A stretch of 64,000 nucleotides of DNA, from contig CM030841.1 of NCBI GenBank assembly GCA_018105865.1, forward strand, positions 12,692,182-12,756,181, in the 5' to 3' direction. Source of the DNA: Metaphire vulgaris. Taxonomy: Eukaryota; Annelida; Clitellata; Crassiclitellata; Megascolecidae. The notes below the pieces were generated by a model. It saw only the letters and a list, made by a program, of their open reading frames with translations, did no database searches and was not told the DNA's origin. The position numbers and the translations under genes were made by a program. This document shows, piece after piece, positions 23,901 to 33,925 of this stretch (positions are counted from its first letter, which is position 1; every line of letters begins with the position of its first letter).

Positions 23901-24338
23901 CTAAATTGTGCAGTTTTGTCGGTAATGGCTTGAATGTGCGGATACTTAAAATCCATGTTATTATGGCGAATATACAAATCCCTGGCACTGCACGGTCCAC
24001 TGTACAGTGACGTCAGCGTGCAGTTGAGAACAAGAGTATCAAATTCTATAACTTTGGGATTATCGGGCTTCATTTCTGTCAAAATAAAACAGCAAATGTC
24101 TAGCCTATTGCCATTAAGGCACAGTAAAAGTAATGTTTTAAATATAAAATGATATATAAAATAAATAAATGAAGCAAGAAATGTTTTAAAATCAAAGTGT
24201 GGATGAATGAAAGCCTTAGTTCATCTGGTACATACCAACTGGTCCTGGGTGATCCAAGAACCCAAAAGTGATTGAGTTCAGTGACAGGAAGGCAATCACA
24301 AAACTGATAAATATTGAAGTTCCCACCATCTTAAACAT
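8855..24338 (-). CDS. gp130/LIFR-like class I cytokine receptor
   Basis: Fifteen coding exons join in frame into 985 residues: 24236-24338, 23787-24075, 21232-21407, 20036-20169, 19044-19191, 18094-18173, 16794-17004, 15875-16029, 14468-14630, 12711-12870, 12338-12588, 11594-11681, 11309-11372, 10705-10758, 8855-9736. Order: signal peptide (1 to about 26), Ig-like domain (35-130), gp130 D2-like second half with paired Cys (131-189), D3 (190-283), three further fibronectin-III units (284-380, 381-486, 487-623), membrane helix (about 630-652), basic stop-transfer CCDKYRKK, and a tail of about 333 residues. D3 opens VKPKPP as gp130 does and ends with GFSSDRAFST where WSXWS is expected. Exon phases (1, then 0 or 2, then 1) follow the two-exons-per-FNIII pattern of this family. 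Inferred role: cell-surface, JAK/STAT-coupled receptor. Orthology to gp130 rather than LIFR or others is not resolved. The first half of D2 was not found. Confidence 0.87.
9830..10080 (+). mobile_element. tRNA-derived SINE in the last receptor intron
   Basis: A perfect T-arm (GCGAG, TTCGAGA, CTCGC at 9869-9885) acts as B box, preceded by an A-box-like TAGAAGAGTGG. The body is GC-richer than the surrounding intron. The absence of a full tRNA fold and the long unrelated 3' body argue for a SINE rather than a tRNA gene. Confidence 0.6.
10705..10758 (-). CDS. Receptor exon 14: short cytoplasmic exon
   Basis: Eighteen codons in phase 0, FQLSSTSSEVPVLKGHTE, with donor GAG|GTAACA. The acceptor is a CAGTTTCAG tandem, so use of the second AG would drop Phe-Gln. 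EVPVL could be part of a diverged box1. Confidence 0.78.
11309..11372 (-). CDS. Receptor exon 13: juxtamembrane segment
   Basis: Consensus acceptor TTTGTTTGTTTCAG and donor AAAGA|GTAAGT, phase 2 in and 0 out. Reads CCDKYRKKLTSGFKVSLPQQ. The basic cluster fits the cytosolic face. This is where a box1 JAK motif is expected; only the loosely proline-containing SLPQQ is seen. Confidence 0.85.
11594..11681 (-). CDS. Receptor exon 12: transmembrane helix
   Basis: Acceptor GTTACTAG, donor TTCCG|GTGGGT, phase 1 in and 2 out. Reads GKIVGIAVGVLLASMVVIF, then GLYVTFR: one hydrophobic helix flanked by basic residues. Confidence 0.9.
12138..12191. repeat. (AT)n microsatellite
   Basis: Long pure TA run in the receptor intron between exons 11 and 12; an (AC)n run sits nearby at about 11938-11963. 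Confidence 0.95.
12338..12588 (-). CDS. Receptor exon 11: second half of D6
   Basis: Acceptor TTTGTATAG, phase 2 in; donor CCAT|GTACTG, phase 1 out. Reads GGFTLKGLDPHATYRVWMKS, then GSSKPSESVYGRTHQP, the F-G strand end of a fibronectin-III domain. Confidence 0.88.
12711..12870 (-). CDS. Receptor exon 10: first half of D6
   Basis: Acceptor TTTGTTTAG, donor CACGT|GTACGT, phase 1 in and 2 out. Reads PDAPEGLKISVPAGKHSELQ, then VSWKEPRYSDFSACVRSFTI, a textbook fibronectin-III first half. Confidence 0.9.
12950..13175. repeat. Interspersed repeat, copy 1 (pairs with 14745-14890)
   Basis: TATATAGCACTTTCGAAAG, TTATTCTTAGGTG, AAATAGCTAT and GCCAGGCAA recur in the same order at 14745-14890. Likely a SINE-like family; ends not defined. 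Confidence 0.5.
13856..14089 (-). mobile_element. LINE ORF C-terminal relic
   Basis: Minus-strand frame contains RRARGRQRIKYTDSLREATK and RKTKNREEWKFVVANKQ, the charged tail typical of LINE reverse-transcriptase ORFs. Related relics at 26520-26860 (plus) and 32690-32880 (minus). Confidence 0.65.
14468..14630 (-). CDS. Receptor exon 9: second half of D5
   Basis: Acceptor TTCTTTTAG, donor AAAC|GTTAGT, phase 0 in and 1 out. Reads TPIQWQTINNPLHRDFNLTV, then FGASVKFSGSGYSGIKWSL. GYSGIKWS resembles a relaxed WSXWS-type end. Confidence 0.85.
14745..14890. repeat. Interspersed repeat, copy 2
   Basis: Shares ordered blocks (TATAGCGCCTTC, TTATTCCTAGGTGATTAAT, AAATAGCTATAG, CACCAGGCAAGG) with 12950-13175. 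Confidence 0.5.
14991..15040. repeat. (CT)n microsatellite
   Basis: Pure CT run in the receptor intron between exons 8 and 9. Confidence 0.95.
15875..16029 (-). CDS. Receptor exon 8: first half of D5
   Basis: Acceptor CTTGTTTCAG, donor TGCAAG|GTAGGA, phase 1 in and 0 out. Reads DDQLFFDIEVIAEGQDKIV, SVDWFVQKPS, then ESVMLFWCQPLDFHQTC. Confidence 0.87.
16794..17004 (-). CDS. Receptor exon 7: second half of D4
   Basis: Acceptor TTTTAATTTCAG, donor TTCTG|GTCAGT, phase 0 in and 1 out. Reads PISEKNYCGSEFHYYVFN, then CDHSCYSTAM, then LLIVSQNKIGSALLPSLAI. Four Cys suggest extra disulphides in this domain. Confidence 0.87.
17231..17296. repeat. (ACAT)n then (AC)n microsatellite
   Basis: Tetranucleotide array passing into a dinucleotide run, receptor intron between exons 6 and 7. 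Confidence 0.95.
17986..18051. repeat. 12-mer GATGACGACTAT array with (GAT)n
   Basis: Three tandem copies of GATGACGACTAT run into (GAT)n, only about 40 bases from the donor end of receptor exon 6. Confidence 0.9.
18094..18173 (-). CDS. Receptor exon 6: first half of D4
   Basis: Acceptor ATTCTAG, donor TGGCAG|GTAAAG, phase 1 in and 0 out. Reads VPSENPFVMANFYSVNIADR, then MLVLYWQ with the core Trp. Confidence 0.85.
19044..19191 (-). CDS. Receptor exon 5: second half of D3
   Basis: Acceptor TTCTTTAG, donor GCCG|GTATTG, phase 0 in and 1 out. Reads VPYTEYSISIVAFPSERGF, then SSDRAFST. The last motif occupies the WSXWS position and is degenerate. Confidence 0.9.
19349..19729. mobile_element. hAT-type MITE filled with TTAATCGATTAA units
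   Basis: Ends TAGGGCTG and CAGCCCTA, with target duplication GTTAAAAG (19341-19348) against TTTAAAAG (19730-19737), 7 of 8. Near both ends the interior repeats AATCGATTAA-type palindromes. Lies between receptor exons 4 and 5. Confidence 0.82.
20036..20169 (-). CDS. Receptor exon 4: first half of D3
   Basis: Acceptor GATTTTTAG, donor GGGAG|GTGGGC (weak but in phase 0). Reads VKPKPPTIIRN, then ALSIEWRAPTVERVPVIYHV: the proline-rich entry and core Trp of a fibronectin-III domain. Confidence 0.87.
20871..20910. repeat. (AT)n microsatellite
   Basis: Pure AT run in the receptor intron between exons 3 and 4. Confidence 0.95.
21232..21407 (-). CDS. Receptor exon 3: second half of D2
   Basis: Acceptor TTCATATTTAG, donor ATTG|GTACGG, phase 2 in and 1 out. 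Reads DGDNWIECPERPKTPSEQCF, then KEEYCIKIVVGG. The Cys-X10-Cys arrangement and following strands match the second half of the gp130 D2 domain. Confidence 0.85.
21622..21805. mobile_element. hAT-type MITE, CAGGGYGCGATTTGT family
   Basis: Ends CAGGGCGCGATTTGT and ACAAATCGCACCATG; duplication TTGGTCAA (21614-21621) against CTGGTCAA (21806-21813). Inverted relative to the copies at 36170 and 61776. Confidence 0.88.
22521..22852. mobile_element. hAT-type MITE, CAGGGATATTT family
   Basis: Ends CAGGGATATTTTTACACC and AGAAATAACCCTG; duplication CGTCATAG (22513-22520) against CATCATAG (22853-22860). It splits an open frame that would otherwise run from 22924 to 22390 on the minus strand. Confidence 0.88.
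23012..23214. mobile_element. Probable hAT-type MITE, CAGAGGCGTAGCTAGG ends
   Basis: Left end CAGAGGCGTAGCTAGGG and right-side CCCTAACTACACCTCC are imperfect inverted repeats. I could not read a target duplication. Confidence 0.55.
23787..24075 (-). CDS. Receptor exon 2: Ig-like domain D1
   Basis: Acceptor TTTTGACAG, phase 1 in. Contains LVLNC and NNGRFSC, an Ig-type Cys pair, plus further Cys and NCT, NVT and NVS sequons. Two donors are possible: AGAA|GTAGGT (end 23791, phase 1) and GTAG|GTGCAA (end 23787, phase 2). Only the second keeps frame with exon 3 directly. Confidence 0.85.
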
Positions 24339-24383
24339 ATCTCTCCCTCCAATATTATTGACTCATATTTTTGGCAAACATAT
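24236..24383 (-). CDS. Receptor exon 1: 5' UTR end and signal peptide
   Basis: Acceptor TTTTTTGCAG before 24383, so an untranslated exon lies upstream. The ATG is at 24338; coding sequence is 24236-24338. Translation MFKMVGTSIFISFVIAFL, then LNSITFGFLDHPGPV, a clear signal peptide. A short upstream ORF (ATG at 24381, stop TAA at 24355) precedes the start in another frame and could dampen translation. Donor CCAGTTG|GTATGT, phase 1. Confidence 0.85.
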
Positions 24384-25362
24384 CTGCAAAAAATCAAATT
24401 CATTTCTTAGAATCGATGTCAAAAAACTGCATTAGCATAAATATTTAGCAATTGCGGTTTCAAGAATGCATACAAAAAGTTAAAAAGACAGCAAATATTA
24501 CAAATGTCGCCACAAAATGTGAATCCTGATAACATTCAAAGCCCATATATAGAAATTATCAGCACCAGTATTAGTAAGCATGGCAACATTACCTAAACAA
24601 CATGACAAATGGTTTGCCAAAAGCTCCACAATATCAAGAGAACCCGCAAAACATTTGCACTAGATAGAACTGCACGTGCATAAATTGCAATCAAGTTATT
24701 TTTTCCCTGCATTATCTAAGCAGCATGACAACATTTTTTCAGACTCATTAATGATGAAGCTAAAAACAGAAAAAACGTGAAGTTATCATAACTGATAATC
24801 ATAAAGTTTTTCCATTTCTGGACCAACAAACTACACATGGGAATGTCAGATGGTCAACCATAACTAAACAACACAAGCAAATACAATTGCTGAAATGACA
24901 GAAAAACATTGTATCAAAGCAAAACAGAGGAATAATGGAAATGTACACCAGAGACGTCGTCCCTTCACGCCCACATACAAGCTCGCTCACGGAATAAAAA
25001 CACGCAAACAATTAATTATAATCAAAAGCTGTAGAATATTTTACCTCACATTATAAACAATAGGTCAATTTTCACATGGCTAAAATTACTGGTAGTATTT
25101 GTAACAGAGTTGTCTGGTAAAAGTGCTAGGAACTTGCTATGGAATATTTCACATTATGGGATGTTTATGACCTAACAAGTTCTTCAGTAGGAATATTTTA
25201 CTGCCAGGCAAATTAAATAATAGGATGTTTCAAGCACTCTTAACTTAAAGTGATTTCTGCTTAAATTCATTAAGTTCAAATTATGAAGAAAATCATTACA
25301 ATTAATTGGCTGTGCACTGAACAGCAGTGTACAGATGTATAGATGAATTAAGGAAGAACATT

Positions 25363-25391
25363 GATGATGATTGATGATGATGATGATGATG

Positions 25392-25464
<73 letters not shown>

Positions 25465-25529
25465 GAGGACAGGCAAATGCGTTATTTGGGACACTACAAT
25501 CACAAACACGTTCGCTGCTTTCTACTGTT

Positions 25530-25566
<37 letters not shown>

Positions 25567-25699
25567 CAATAATAATAATAATAATAATAACAATTAATAA
25601 TATTATAATAATAATAATCAAATATAATTAATGTAATATCATTAACAATTATTATTACTATTATAATTATTACTACTATTATTACTATTACTCTTACTC

Positions 25700-25781
<82 letters not shown>

Positions 25782-25885
25782 TGCTGACTGTACAGTGCTT
25801 TTGGTTTTGGCTGATGGCTATGTTACTGCGCTTCATAAATTGTCGATAATAATAATAATGATAATTATTATTATCACTATTATTA
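25363..25885. repeat. Compound (GAT)/(AAT)/(ATT) microsatellite cluster
   Basis: A (GAT)n then (AAT)n run to 25464, a second AAT-rich block to about 25640, and an (ATT)n block clean from 25700 to 25781. Because AAT and ATT arms are complementary the cluster can fold on itself. Confidence 0.95.
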
Positions 25886-26104
25886 TTAAGAAGTCATAGA
25901 AGAATGATACATTCAGTGAAGTTGCAGAACCCGTTATATCCATATATTCATATATTAAACCAAGCTTATTGTAACCCAATTGCAAAATCTGCCTCTATTG
26001 CTTTTCACAGTCTTTTCAAACAAGGTTGAAGGTACAATATTCATAGCATTCACCTCTCAACCTCAACAAATAGTACATCAGTTACCTGAGTGCTGGAGGA
26101 TGCA

Positions 26105-26243
<139 letters not shown>

Positions 26244-26519
26244 GTTTTCTATTTATAACCAAAAAGCAAATCCAAGCTACCAAGAGACGGTTGAATGCTA
26301 AAGTGTTTACTCTCCACAGTTCTATGAAAGTGAATAATACCGGTACACTACAGGTGAAGAAAGTTATTCAAGCCAGAGCAAGAACACGCACAACAAACAT
26401 ACAGTGCAATTGGCAAGCACAAGCGCTGTGACGTCTATACAGCAAAATCTGTATATACTTCTGTAAGCTGTTTATCACAAACAAATTAACAAGACATGAG
26501 CAATAAGGTTAAAACCAAT

Positions 26520-26860
26520 ACGCTACTAAAGAATGAATGGGTATTAGAGAAGGGAGGCATTGCAAGAGAATTTTTGGAGTCTATCAAGAGAAGAAAACTG
26601 TCATACCTTTGGCCACTTCATGAGGAAGACAGGTACCTGTTTGGAAACAGAAATTATACAAGGCACAACTGATGGGAAAAGAAAAAAAAGGCAAACCCAG
26701 AACCAGATGGACTGATAACATCATGCAATGGACTGGAAAGACAATGGAAATGGCAAGCCGAATGACAGACAACAGAAAACAATGGAGAAATCTCATTCAT
26801 TGTAGCAGATGGCTGAAGACAAGACTAAAGAATAGATTAAAAAGCTAGATTAAAATGAGC
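26520..26860 (+). mobile_element. LINE ORF C-terminal relic, frameshifted
   Basis: One frame gives GKPRTRWTDNIMQWTGKTME and NRKQWRNLIHCSRWLK, the typical charged LINE reverse-transcriptase tail. The preceding part is in another frame. A short AAT tail follows at about 26888-26902. Confidence 0.65.
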
Positions 26861-27639
26861 AAGATTCATTTTGCAATATCAACACACAATAATAATAATA
26901 ATCTAGCAATGCATCAAGTCCACTGCCATGAAGCTACATTTGGATAGCAAAACATAGTCCATATATTATCATATCTTTCATAGTTTTGGCTCATATTATT
27001 GCAAAGAGTCACAATGTGTTCAAAAAGAATATGCAAATCAAACTAAATTTCGGTTTCTCTATATCCAAAATGCTGGGTCACAAACTACCATCTGTAATAC
27101 TGTACAAGTTTAACAAGGTCCATAGTCAAATTACGCAAACATGAATGTCAACAGAAGATCAATAACTTATTCATTATCAGGCCTCTGTACCAGTATCACA
27201 ATTCAGTGTGGTCTACAGAAAACATTAACATCAAACACCTACAAAAAACCAGTCAGCATGGCTAATAAGACTTCAGAAAAGTCTGCACCAAAGCCCTTAA
27301 AAACTCACACACGGGTACAACTTGCCTGCCTGCTCTCCTCAACAACACGTGGCTTCTAATGGAAATGCATTCTCGCAAAATCCCCACATTTACCAAATTT
27401 ACATTTACCAACCCTATACCAATAATAAAATGTTTGACCCGATGAAGACAAGGATATCGGTACATGATAAAATTGACACAAGGGGAAAGAATAATGATCG
27501 CCATACACTAAAACACAGCAATCCACTACAATGGCATTTGATTGCTTGCAACCTCTGCGTAATCTATCACAGCGATCTCTCCTCAAAGCACATTGTTTCT
27601 GGATGCCACTCTACTCACTTTCCCATTCATACATACATC

Positions 27640-27720
27640 CCTCTGGCTTGTGCTTTGATCGGTGGTCGTCTTGACTACTGTAACTCACTAAAACTCTGGG
27701 TGCTGCTACAAAAGTTGACA
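27640..27720 (+). mobile_element. LINE reverse-transcriptase fragment
   Basis: Frame includes GGRLDYCNSL, matching the SRLDYCNSLL block common in CR1/RTE-type reverse transcriptases, with loss of frame soon after. Confidence 0.55.
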
Positions 27721-27917
27721 AGAGTCAGGGTTTGTAGCATTTTTGCAGGCTGATATCTAGTAAATATGTTGGTAGTTTGGGCCAGGCCACTTGCTAGCTT
27801 ATATCCTTGTCAGACTTTGTGTTTTAAAATGGATGTGTGCATGATCTAGACAACATGAGTCTGAAAATGGTTCTAAACAGGGTAAATGCTTACCGGAAAT
27901 CCTGTGCCATTTTGTTA

Positions 27918-27982
<65 letters not shown>

Positions 27983-28040
27983 GGTTTAAAGTGGCTCAGG
28001 GGGATTTGCCCTGTGTGAGAACCACTGTTGTAAGCAATAG
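27918..28040 (-). repeat. (AAT)n plus worn interspersed repeat
   Basis: AAT run to 27979 followed, on the minus strand reading toward it, by AGTGGTTCTCACACAGGGC and CCACTTTAAACC. This is the 5925-6069 family in inverse orientation. Confidence 0.6.
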
Positions 28041-28922
28041 TAGTAGTAATAGTAAGCAATCATCTCTTAATAGCTTGGCCAAAATGGGTGCAATGTGGAC
28101 TGTATGCTGTATTCTGGATGTCTGGCAGATGCGGATGCTACTGCACCAGAACTGCTATTAAACATCAACTGCTGGATAATAAAAGAGACAGATGTTGGAA
28201 ATCTGCCACAACCCCCTCCCCCAGTAATAATGCAGTATTAAATGCAAAAATAATCTAAGCAAATTCAGGCAAACAAGAAACTAACTATCTGGTATCAAAG
28301 TCAAGCCAAATAAACCCAATCTTTTTTTGATAGAAGACAAGGTCACTCATATAAATAATATTAAGGATTCATATAAATAATATTAAGGATTCACTAAGTA
28401 CAGATATCACTGACAAAAGCATAATTTGTGAGGCCATGAAAATAACATTCTCTTTGAGTAGGTCTCCGGGATGAAGACTGGATTTACTATAAAAAAACTC
28501 AACCCAAGAGGATGAAGATGAGGATGTATTGTGAGATCCTGGCAATTAATTGTATGCATCCTCAATATCTGCACTCCCTGAAAAAAGCAATTTCAGCTGA
28601 CGTGGGAGGGGGCGTTGGGGGGTTGGTGTTCAATATGATACAGCTGAATATGATACATCTGATGATCTGAATATAATGCATCTGAATATGATACATGATA
28701 AGTCATTAACTTCTATCTGTACAACCTGTGCTAATCTGCAATACAATCTGTGCTAAGTGGATAGATGAATCTAATGGACTATGGTAAATTTCTGTCCTAT
28801 TTACCATATGTATTAATGTATGAGAAGGAAGACTCATAACCCAGACAAATCAACGTTGCCGAAGCTGAAAGATAAGCCAAAAAAGGAAATATTGGACACT
28901 CTTAAAGCCATTGCCACAATTA

Positions 28923-28983
<61 letters not shown>
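28923..28983. repeat. (GAT)n microsatellite
   Basis: Pure GAT run. Confidence 0.95.
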
Positions 28984-30495
28984 CGGTATGTGTGGCACGT
29001 GATAATGAATTGGCAAGGAATACCGCATGTTATGGATGGTGTTGCTTCACAGTAAGGTGCAACTCAATTTAGTATACCGGTATGTACAATTTAAAAGCTG
29101 TAATGCAGACAACTATTTCAATGTAATATGCAGAACTGAAAGGAACATAGAGGGTATTTATGGTTGCTAGACGCCCCACATTGCGGGAAATTGTCCCACA
29201 TTGCAGGAAATTGTCCTGCAATTAAATGTACTGTCCATTGTCCTGCAAGCACTTCTGCCGGATCATGTCTTGCACTGCAACAGTTGCATGGAGCATCATT
29301 TAGTTTCAATCTTTTAAATATTATGGCATATATATATATTGGCATCGGTTTGGCCCACAGAGAGAATTATATTGGATATGAGAATAGTCAAAGCTGAATT
29401 AATAGTGAAACAAAATAGTTCCATACCTTGTGCTGAATTTTCAAAATATTTGTTGAAAGATATACCGTATATGGTAGTTTCTTGCAAAACTGAAGTCTAG
29501 TTTGAAATACTAAAGCCAGTGTGCAGTACAGTAAATGTGTAACAATATTATTGACATACATCCTAATGGTATGTTAATTATTTATTGTTCTGTTCATTCA
29601 TTCATTTTGTCCTGCGTTTTCCCACAAAATGTCCCACATTCCCTTAAAATATTTCTGACAACACTATGGTATTTCACAAAGTTCATATGAAGCTAACGAT
29701 CAATTTCACCTACACAAAACGATAGCGATAGACTCTAATATAGTATTTATGCCTGACTGCAACAAATTCTGCAGGGCAAACCCTTAGCTGCATACTGACA
29801 ATTTTCAAAAGATTTATGACTTTTCATCATAAAATGCAAAAGGAATCCCGTCTATAGTTCTATACGGGGTTTTCAATTGTTTCACCAAACCAGTTAATTT
29901 ACTTTTACTTTTAACAGACATCTGTGAAAAATTACAGAATTTTTAAAAATGCTACTTTATGACATGATGAAGCTTGAGTGGAAGCCGTGAACAAGTAAAA
30001 GAAAACATTTCTGCCTAAGAATGATGCAAACACATCCAATTTAATGCAACTCAAATCTTGTTCCGGAAGTCCTTCTACTGGTAAAAAACCACAGAGTGGA
30101 TAAGATGAACACACGATGACCTAATCCACACCCACACCCAAGTATCAACTACTGCCAGTAAACTACAGTTTTCAAGTCCTAAGACTCCTCCACTAAGATC
30201 ACAGATGAGAAAATAACTAATTCATCACCGTCTGCCACTGTTGCACATGTCAGGCCAAAGCGCCATCTAGTAACTCTAGCTAGCAGTTGACCTCACATGC
30301 CCAACGCTTCATATGTGAATCAGGTACTTAGCCTCTTGATAAGAAGTATCTACTACCGCCGGCAAACTATAACTTTTACGCCCTTGCATGGACCAGTATT
30401 GATTGATCATCCATGCATTACAGCCTAAAAACTCCACTGCGTGCTAAACGGTTCGCGTCTACAACGGCTCATGTGAGTAAGAGCACTCTTATAGA

Positions 30496-30993
30496 CAGTG
30501 TTGTGACTATTGAAATAGTCAATACTATTTAAATACTATTTAAATAGTTCTGAACTATTTAAGCGACTATTTTAAATAGTTAGCGAACTTACCTATTTAA
30601 ATAGTATTTATAAATAGTTTAGCACTATTTATAAATACTTGATTTTAAATAGTTGTATTATGTTATCATCTCAAAGCGTAGAAATCGCTTACTATGTGAC
30701 AAAACATTTGAGAAACTGCTGCTCCTCAAGATTAATCAAGACTTTTGGTGAATAACCTAACAGCCTAGTAACAGGTGACTGTATTATTGATCAATGTGAT
30801 CGTGCAGATAACTAGTGACAGTGCTTTTAGATTATAACGCCAGTGATAAATGATAATACAGTTTTCCATTGAAATAGTATTTAAATACTATTCAGTTGCG
30901 AACTATTGGCTATTGGAAAACTATTTTAAATAGTGTTTGCTCAAATTTGCAATAGTATTTAAATAGTCTTGTCAACTATTGTTCCAAACACTG
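30496..30993. mobile_element. hAT-type MITE filled with CTATTTAAATAG units
   Basis: Ends CAGTGTTGTG and TTCCAAACACTG, with perfect duplication CTTATAGA at 30488-30495 and 30994-31001. Near both ends the element is built from overlapping ACTATTTAAATAGT palindromes and half-sites. Confidence 0.88.
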
Positions 30994-31152
30994 CTTATAG
31001 AGAGGTCAAGATGGTAACAGTCATAGCAGTGAACATAACCAAAAGCTAAACCAATGAGTACTTAGGCAACCACAGGACCATGAGTTCAAAATCAGCCTTT
31101 GAATGGCCCCTTGGCTTACCATTATTATTAAAATCACATTTATCATCACAGT

Positions 31153-31155
<3 letters not shown>

Positions 31156-31218
<63 letters not shown>
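31156..31218. repeat. (ATT)n microsatellite
   Basis: Pure ATT run preceded by AAAATCACATT, suggesting a repeat tail. Confidence 0.93.
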
Positions 31219-31219
<1 letters not shown>

Positions 31220-33607
31220 AGATAGGGTAAAGTTTGCAACATCAGAAATCTGTTTTGCAAATTCTTCATTCTAGTTCAAGGTCAACAATCAATCAATAAC
31301 TTCTATGGCGCCACTATCATATGTAATGTCCAGGGCATCACATACCGTATACAGTCAACCTATATCTATAAAATCCTATTTTTTGCAATTACCATAGTTA
31401 TTTTATGCAGTGTTCGGGAATAAAAGAATAATAAAAACAGGTTGGCTCTCAAGTTCGAGGATTCTGAGACAAGTACCTGCAAATGAAGTTCAGTTGGCAT
31501 CTCGCAAATGTGCCACTGATAAGGTCAGAGCACAACACCCTCAAAAAGTCTTGGATCAAGTGCATCATATACACAGACACTAGGAAGATAGCTAAGCATG
31601 TCAAGAAGCAGTATTTTAATATCTATATTATATCCTGGAACACCATTTTTCACACAAACTATCATTAATCAATCCCATATATTATAATAGATCTGTCGAA
31701 ACGTAAAAATACAACATAAAGGAATAAATTATGGGAACAAAATTAAAAACGAGCAAAAAACCCTTGGTCAATATAGCATAACTACCTCTTATCTGACTGG
31801 GATGTCCTTCAGATATCCGGAACCTGATGCAACAATGTTTGCCCTTCAATTTGCCTGCGACCTGATAACAATTCCTCTTCAAAATGGCCAAACCTCAAGT
31901 TCTGTGGAACCCTGGTATCCTAGTACCGGTAAATTACACAACAGGAAATATACGACAAGGAGATAACCACTCGTAGGATATAATTTCAATTAACTTCTTC
32001 AAATCCCATCCGCTCCGCTAGCGTAAGCGATATTACTGCAACTATCAAAGCGAACAGAAAAATAAAAAATACTGAACAAGGATGTGATAGACATGCGCTT
32101 TAGGATGCCACTACACCTGATCCTTGAGAAAATTTTAACTCCAAACAGATGGACTGCGAAGGTTTCATAAAAAGGCACGAAACACTATATAACCCAACAC
32201 AGTCACACGATGAAAACCAAGTGACCACCTTAGTCCTTGATACTCATTTTCATCACTCCACATAAGCCTTGTTCAGCTTATGGTTTAAATTGAATACCAA
32301 AATCTGGCCACACCTCTAACACTCCTCAGTGTACATGGCATAATAGCATCATCTGAGTAGCATTATGGCCTTTTACCAGTAACTCCGATATCAAGCTAAC
32401 AAAATCCAAACCATTTCATACATATGGACAGAAATGACGGCTAAATAAAGTTATTACAACGCTACATGGTCAACAGGCACAACAGGTTTTACATCAAAGC
32501 TTCAAACACAAAAAAATTTATATGCAAACTTGAAGCCACCAGATGGATTGCAACATCAAAAGTGCTATTCAAAAGTGACACTAAGACAAATCAGCAAACT
32601 TCATATTGCACAGTAGGAATAACACAGAATTTCACCAATTACTCTACCGGTATTTTTGTTAGCAATATTCAAGTAAAAACTACTTCTTCTTCTTCAGGTG
32701 CCCTGTATTACTATATTGGCAACCATGAACTTCCACTCCATCCTATCATATGTCGCTTGTAGCAGTTCTACTTCTGATATATTGTATTTCATGTCACTTG
32801 TCAATCTTTGTCTCCCTCCCTCTTGCTCTTTTTCCCTTCACTTTGCCGGCAGTGACTAGATTTTACAGGCCTTTTTTCCTCATTATATGTCTGAAGTAAA
32901 AACTAGAAGTATTATACTCTATATTAAACATCAAGTTAACAGGACAATGAAAGAACCATTTGCAAAATGGTCTCCTTAATCACGTCTGTGACTAATGCAG
33001 CATTGGATTTTGATTGTCATTTATTGAAAATCCTGTCAATTATCTTAAATGTTTTCAATTTATATGGAGTTTTAGGGCATTGCACTAGATGGGAGTTGAA
33101 ACTTGAAAGCAGCATTAAGCCAATGATGTTATTTAATTAAAGTAAAGGCCGGTACAAAGTGGTGGACGCCCAACATAAGAATTTCTCCAGTCTCACCGAC
33201 TAGAACTTTGAGTGAAGAGGCTTTATACTACAAAAGCTGCCATAGATAAAACTCAAGCACTACCCCATCATGTGCCCAGTTAAAATCAATACAATAACAC
33301 AAACCTGCGTCATTGTAGTCATTGTAGGCCGAGTGTTATAGAGATTATCACACTAATTTCGCTCCACAACAGTCAATTTAGTTGTTACTTGGCCTAGATA
33401 TCAAAGAATCAAAAGTAATATATATGATACAGCACAGCCAGCTGTTGTCTAAACCTTTACATCAAAGGTAATATTCTAAAATACTGTAGTAATATTGTAA
33501 TAATCTTGCAGCATAACAGATCGTCATGCCTACGGCCTTATCGTAGAATGCTCTTAAAATCCAACATGGTCGCTCAGTTTTCATTGTGCCGAGTTTGGTT
33601 GCACAAT
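31219..33607. other. Intergenic, mostly featureless
   Basis: No exon recognised. A LINE C-terminal relic occurs on the minus strand at about 32690-32880 (EWKFMVAN context, as in the relic at 13856). Confidence 0.45.
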
Positions 33608-33917
33608 CAGTGGCGGTTCCACCATGTTGATGACTGGGGATGCATCCACCCACCGGGGTTCCGAATGACCTTTTTTGGCTTGTCAACCTATTTTCTGGTG
33701 AGTTTTTAAAAAATTTAGTGAAAAATACTGCGAATGACCTTCTTTTTTTGCTTGTTGGGCTTATTTGGCAAGGTTTGTTAACATTTAGTGGGCAAACACT
33801 AACAATGACCTTTTTTCTCTCTTTTCTTTTTTTCTTCTTCACTTTGCATCCCCACCCCACCAACTTCCTATAATTTTATTTTCATCCGCCCACCAAGAAT
33901 TCCTGGAACCGCCACTG
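33608..33917. mobile_element. hAT-type MITE, CAGTGGCGGTTCC ends
   Basis: Ends CAGTGGCGGTTCC and GGAACCGCCACTG; perfect duplication TGCACAAT at 33600-33607 and 33918-33925. Inside are three spaced copies of an AATGACCTTTTTTGGCTTGT-like unit. Confidence 0.92.
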
Positions 33918-33925
33918 TGCACAAT

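Noticed and set aside
25184..25836. Poly-Asn and poly-Ile frames
   Set aside because: AAT/ATT microsatellite translation.
33462..33873. Overlapping frames on both strands
   Set aside because: Both cross the hAT MITE 33608-33917 and derive from its repeats.
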